Positions 61,868 through 64,000 of a stretch of 64,000 bases of DNA are shown here, one piece after another. Below the pieces are notes generated by a model. That model ran no database searches, was not told the origin of the DNA, and saw only the letters and a program-made list of their open reading frames with translations. The position numbers and the translations under genes were made by a program. The stretch lies in the NCBI GenBank assembly GCA_947685225.1, contig CANTUV010000007.1, positions 12,482,501 through 12,546,500 of the forward strand. The letters are read 5' to 3'. Source of the DNA: Garcia nutans (lineage: Eukaryota > Streptophyta > Magnoliopsida > Malpighiales > Euphorbiaceae). The first letter of the stretch is position 1. Each line of letters begins with the position of its first letter.

Positions 61868-62095
61868 CTAGAGACCACAATGAGGACGCTCCATCAAACA
61901 CCACATTTTTTTATGTGTAGCACTTGCCATTTGTAAGATCACAACATTTCTACCCTTTCTTTGACTATCGTATCCTATAATGATACATGTAATAGCCTTC
62001 TTGTCCATCTTGCCACGTAAATGACCAAGTACGAATACATAATAAACACATTTAAAGACTCGAAAATAGCTAATTTTAGGTTTCATATTCCACAA
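61868..62095 (-). pseudogene. Copia integrase C-terminal fragment
   Basis: An open piece of the old copia element with KISYFRVFKCVYYVF and KAITCIIIGYDSQRKG. This matches the segment after the integrase core in copia polyproteins. It is the N-terminal part of the same element whose reverse transcriptase lies at 57.4-58.4 kb. Confidence 0.82.
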
Positions 62096-62340
62096 TTTCT
62101 CAAATGGTAAAAGAAAATGTTACCTCTATTTGGGAATCATATTGGTTACACAGCCAACTATCCTTATTGTTTATGTCCAAAATCTTCCCAATACATTTTT
62201 ATTGTGAAGCATGGCTCTACATATTTCTGCAAGGTGTTTGTTTTTTTCTATGCTACTCCATTTTCTTGAGAAGTGTTGGCACATGTGAATCGATAACGTA
62301 TTTGAGAAGTGTTGGCACATTTTTTATTTATAATATTTTT

Positions 62341-63176
62341 ATAAGGGTAAAAAAAATCTAAATTGCAATCATATAATAATTGGTGGAGAAAAGCTCCAAG
62401 TTCAAGCTTTTTAAAACAACATTTGAGCTATTAAAAGCAAAACAAATGAGCTATCAAACGCATCCAATAGTACTTTATTTTTATTTATATATATATCAAA
62501 AACTTCCCCGTGAAGCTATCCATCTCGATCGTAGAGCCCTTCCTCTCCAAAGTGAATCCTGCCTTAGATTTAGGGTTATTGTCGATGAAGTTACCAGTGG
62601 TAGCCTTAGATCTACCTTTCTTTCTTGTCCCGTTACTTAGATATACAACTTTCTTTTTCTTTTTTGTTTTTATCCTGGTCTTAGTTAAAGATTCTATGCA
62701 ACCAAGACACCCACAAAGGAGAACCCTAGTTTTAATTATTTTTGAGCTCCTTCGAGCTAATTTGTTGGTGGATTCCTTCAAAGTACGGGTATTTTTAGCG
62801 CTTCAAGATCATCTCTTTTACCCTAGAAATTTTTTTTTTCAAGTATGAAACTCTCCAATTTTCCTTTATCCTTTTTGGAGTTTGATTAAGAATGCACATC
62901 CCCTTCTTGTTTTCATTGCTCAAGTTTAAGGAAAAAGTATTTCAAGAGTCACATGCAGCACCTTTGGTTTGGCTCAACTGCTTTGATGTTTTCTTCTTCC
63001 TCTTTAGTCCCTCTCTAGGATGATTGATCCTTACTTTTCCTCAATTGATTCAATATATAAGGATGTATGGGATAATAGATTAGTTAATGGTTTTATCATT
63101 TTATCAATGTTGGTGCTCAAGCAGCTTCATAGTTATCTTGTTTTTTTTCATATTCTGACCATTTTACTATCTATCT
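62341..63176. other. Unassigned
   Basis: Overlapping open frames occur on both strands at 62485-62848, rich in Lys on the minus strand, and none shows a family motif. The region may include older parts of the copia element, but I cannot show it. Confidence 0.35.
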
Positions 63177-63177
63177 G

Positions 63178-63437
63178 TGGCCTGTGCGCAATGGTAAGTG
63201 TTGTCGCCGTGTGACCTGAGGTCACGGGTTCGAGTCGTGAAAAGGGCCTCTTGCAATTAATTGCAAGGAAAGGCCGCGTACAAAGACCCAATGGGTCCGA
63301 CACTTGGGTTCGAGGCGTGGAAAGGGCCTCTTGCAATTAATTGCAAGGGAAGGCCGCGTACAAAGACCCAATGGGTCCGACACTTCCCCGAACCCTGCTT
63401 ATTACGGTAGCATTCATGCACCGGGCTGCCCTTTTTT
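63178..63437 (+). mobile_element. Au-type tRNA-derived SINE with internal 80-bp duplication
   Basis: The head GGCCTGTGCGCAATGGTAAG looks like a polymerase III A box region, and GGGTTCGAGTC about 35 bp on is a B box. The tail CACCGGGCTGCCCTTTTTTT matches the end typical of Au SINEs. Between them an 80-bp segment is tandemly duplicated: 63226-63305 and 63306-63385, differing at only about three positions. The second copy repeats the B box. No target duplication could be identified with confidence. Confidence 0.82.
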
Positions 63438-64000
63438 TGATTGATAGGGATATATTATTAACCATGCAAATGTAATAGTATAGTTTTGATGCTTTTCTAT
63501 TAACAATTATTTATTTATATTTAATTGAAAAAATTTGCATTAAATAAATATTTTTTTGTATATCATTAATGATTGTGATTAGTACATTTTGTATGTATCT
63601 AATTGGACCAAGTAGAGAATGGGTATTTTATACTGACTATTAAAACATATTCTTTTTGACATTAGAAATAAGATTTAATGTTCTTAATCTTGATTTAATT
63701 TAATATGAGCAAATATTTATTATCTTGTGCTTTGATTCATTAAAGGGTGAGTTTCATTATTGGAATAATATTCTCGGTGGATTGAGCAAAGATAATTTGT
63801 ATTTGTGAAATATCAATTAATGATGGAATCCATGTCTCGGTATAGAGAGTGATGATGCACTTTAAGTAAGCTTATAAGGTTTCATTGTGTAAACCCTGCA
63901 GGTGAATTTTAATCCGACACATGAAATAAGTTGAGCGATAATCTTAAAGTTATATTGTTATTTAAATAAATAGTCAGTAATTTATTTAAGATAATAGCAT
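63438..64000. other. AT-rich, no gene recognised
   Basis: AT-rich sequence up to the window edge without a recognisable coding region or repeat boundary. Confidence 0.5.

Larger units (their letters stand above)
56107..62340 (-). mobile_element. Old Ty1-copia element, split by two later insertions
   Basis: Read on the minus strand from 62340 the order is integrase, reverse transcriptase, RNase H, polypurine tract and LTR. Integrase: CANTSQENGVA at about 62330, KISYFRVFKCVYYVF at 62095-62030. Reverse transcriptase: about 58380-57600, with EQNQTWELIP, GSIERYKAYLVA, YVDE in place of YVDD, FFGLDINLTQEG and QQKYSRNLLEKFEM. RNase H: 56880-56560, with EYRAATIIAQESTWL, ICLVENPIFHSITKHVE and VAYLFTKSMN. 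The purine tract TTGAGGGGGAG abuts TGTTAAAATC at 56490. Stops are numerous. A 3.19-kb solo LTR separates integrase from reverse transcriptase, and a TRIM sits in the RNase H region. The 5' LTR and gag were not found. Confidence 0.85.

Noticed and set aside
62485..62848. Overlapping open frames on both strands near the end of the window
   Set aside because: Neither frame shows a domain motif; the Lys-rich run reflects a simple T-tract on the other strand.
63181..63240. A possible tRNA gene from the A-box and B-box-like motifs
   Set aside because: The two boxes are followed by the conserved Au SINE body and T-tail, and no cloverleaf with acceptor stem can be formed by eye. It is a tRNA-derived SINE.

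Overview
This is nuclear DNA from a flowering plant, most likely a eudicot. It is very AT-rich, with GT-AG introns, small host genes split into several exons, and a dense population of plant transposon families (CACTA, hAT, PIF/Harbinger, Ty1-copia, Ty3-like solo LTRs, TRIM, Au-type SINE, RTE-type LINE). I cannot name the species from sequence alone. All product names come from recognising protein families by eye; no search was run.

Layout. (1) 1-18,515: transposon territory. A truncated LTR and an array of about 200-bp AT-rich tandem units are followed by a 13.65-kb CACTA element (2998-16648, 3-bp target duplication GTA). That element sits inside a second CACTA element, whose right end is at 18515. 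The inner element carries a decayed tnpA-like gene, an internally deleted tnp2 gene and a captured exon of adenine phosphoribosyltransferase. (2) 18,950-23,281: a dead PB1-domain Raf-like protein kinase gene, interrupted by a 541-bp hAT element and a 515-bp solo LTR. (3) 24,180-33,744: a 2.4-kb solo LTR, a 5'-truncated RTE-type LINE and a 3.7-kb PIF/Harbinger element with both of its genes decayed. (4) 35,150-51,600: a gene island with three host genes that look functional. These are a DUF1644 zinc-binding protein (+), a DeSI/PPPDE-type thiol isopeptidase (+) and a nine-exon acyl-protein thioesterase-like hydrolase (-). A 5.1-kb Ty1-copia element lies in intron 1 of the DeSI gene. (5) 51,600-64,000: AT-rich spacer, then an old minus-strand copia element split by a 386-bp TRIM and a 3.19-kb solo LTR, then an Au-type SINE with an internal duplication.

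The three host genes have no obvious shared pathway. Their neighbourhood is an ordinary plant gene cluster. The DeSI and thioesterase genes converge, with their coding ends about 0.9 kb apart. The rest of the window is a stack of nested insertions whose target-site duplications can be read directly, so their relative order can be worked out. I saw no tRNA or rRNA genes, no CRISPR arrays and no clearly novel enzymatic system.
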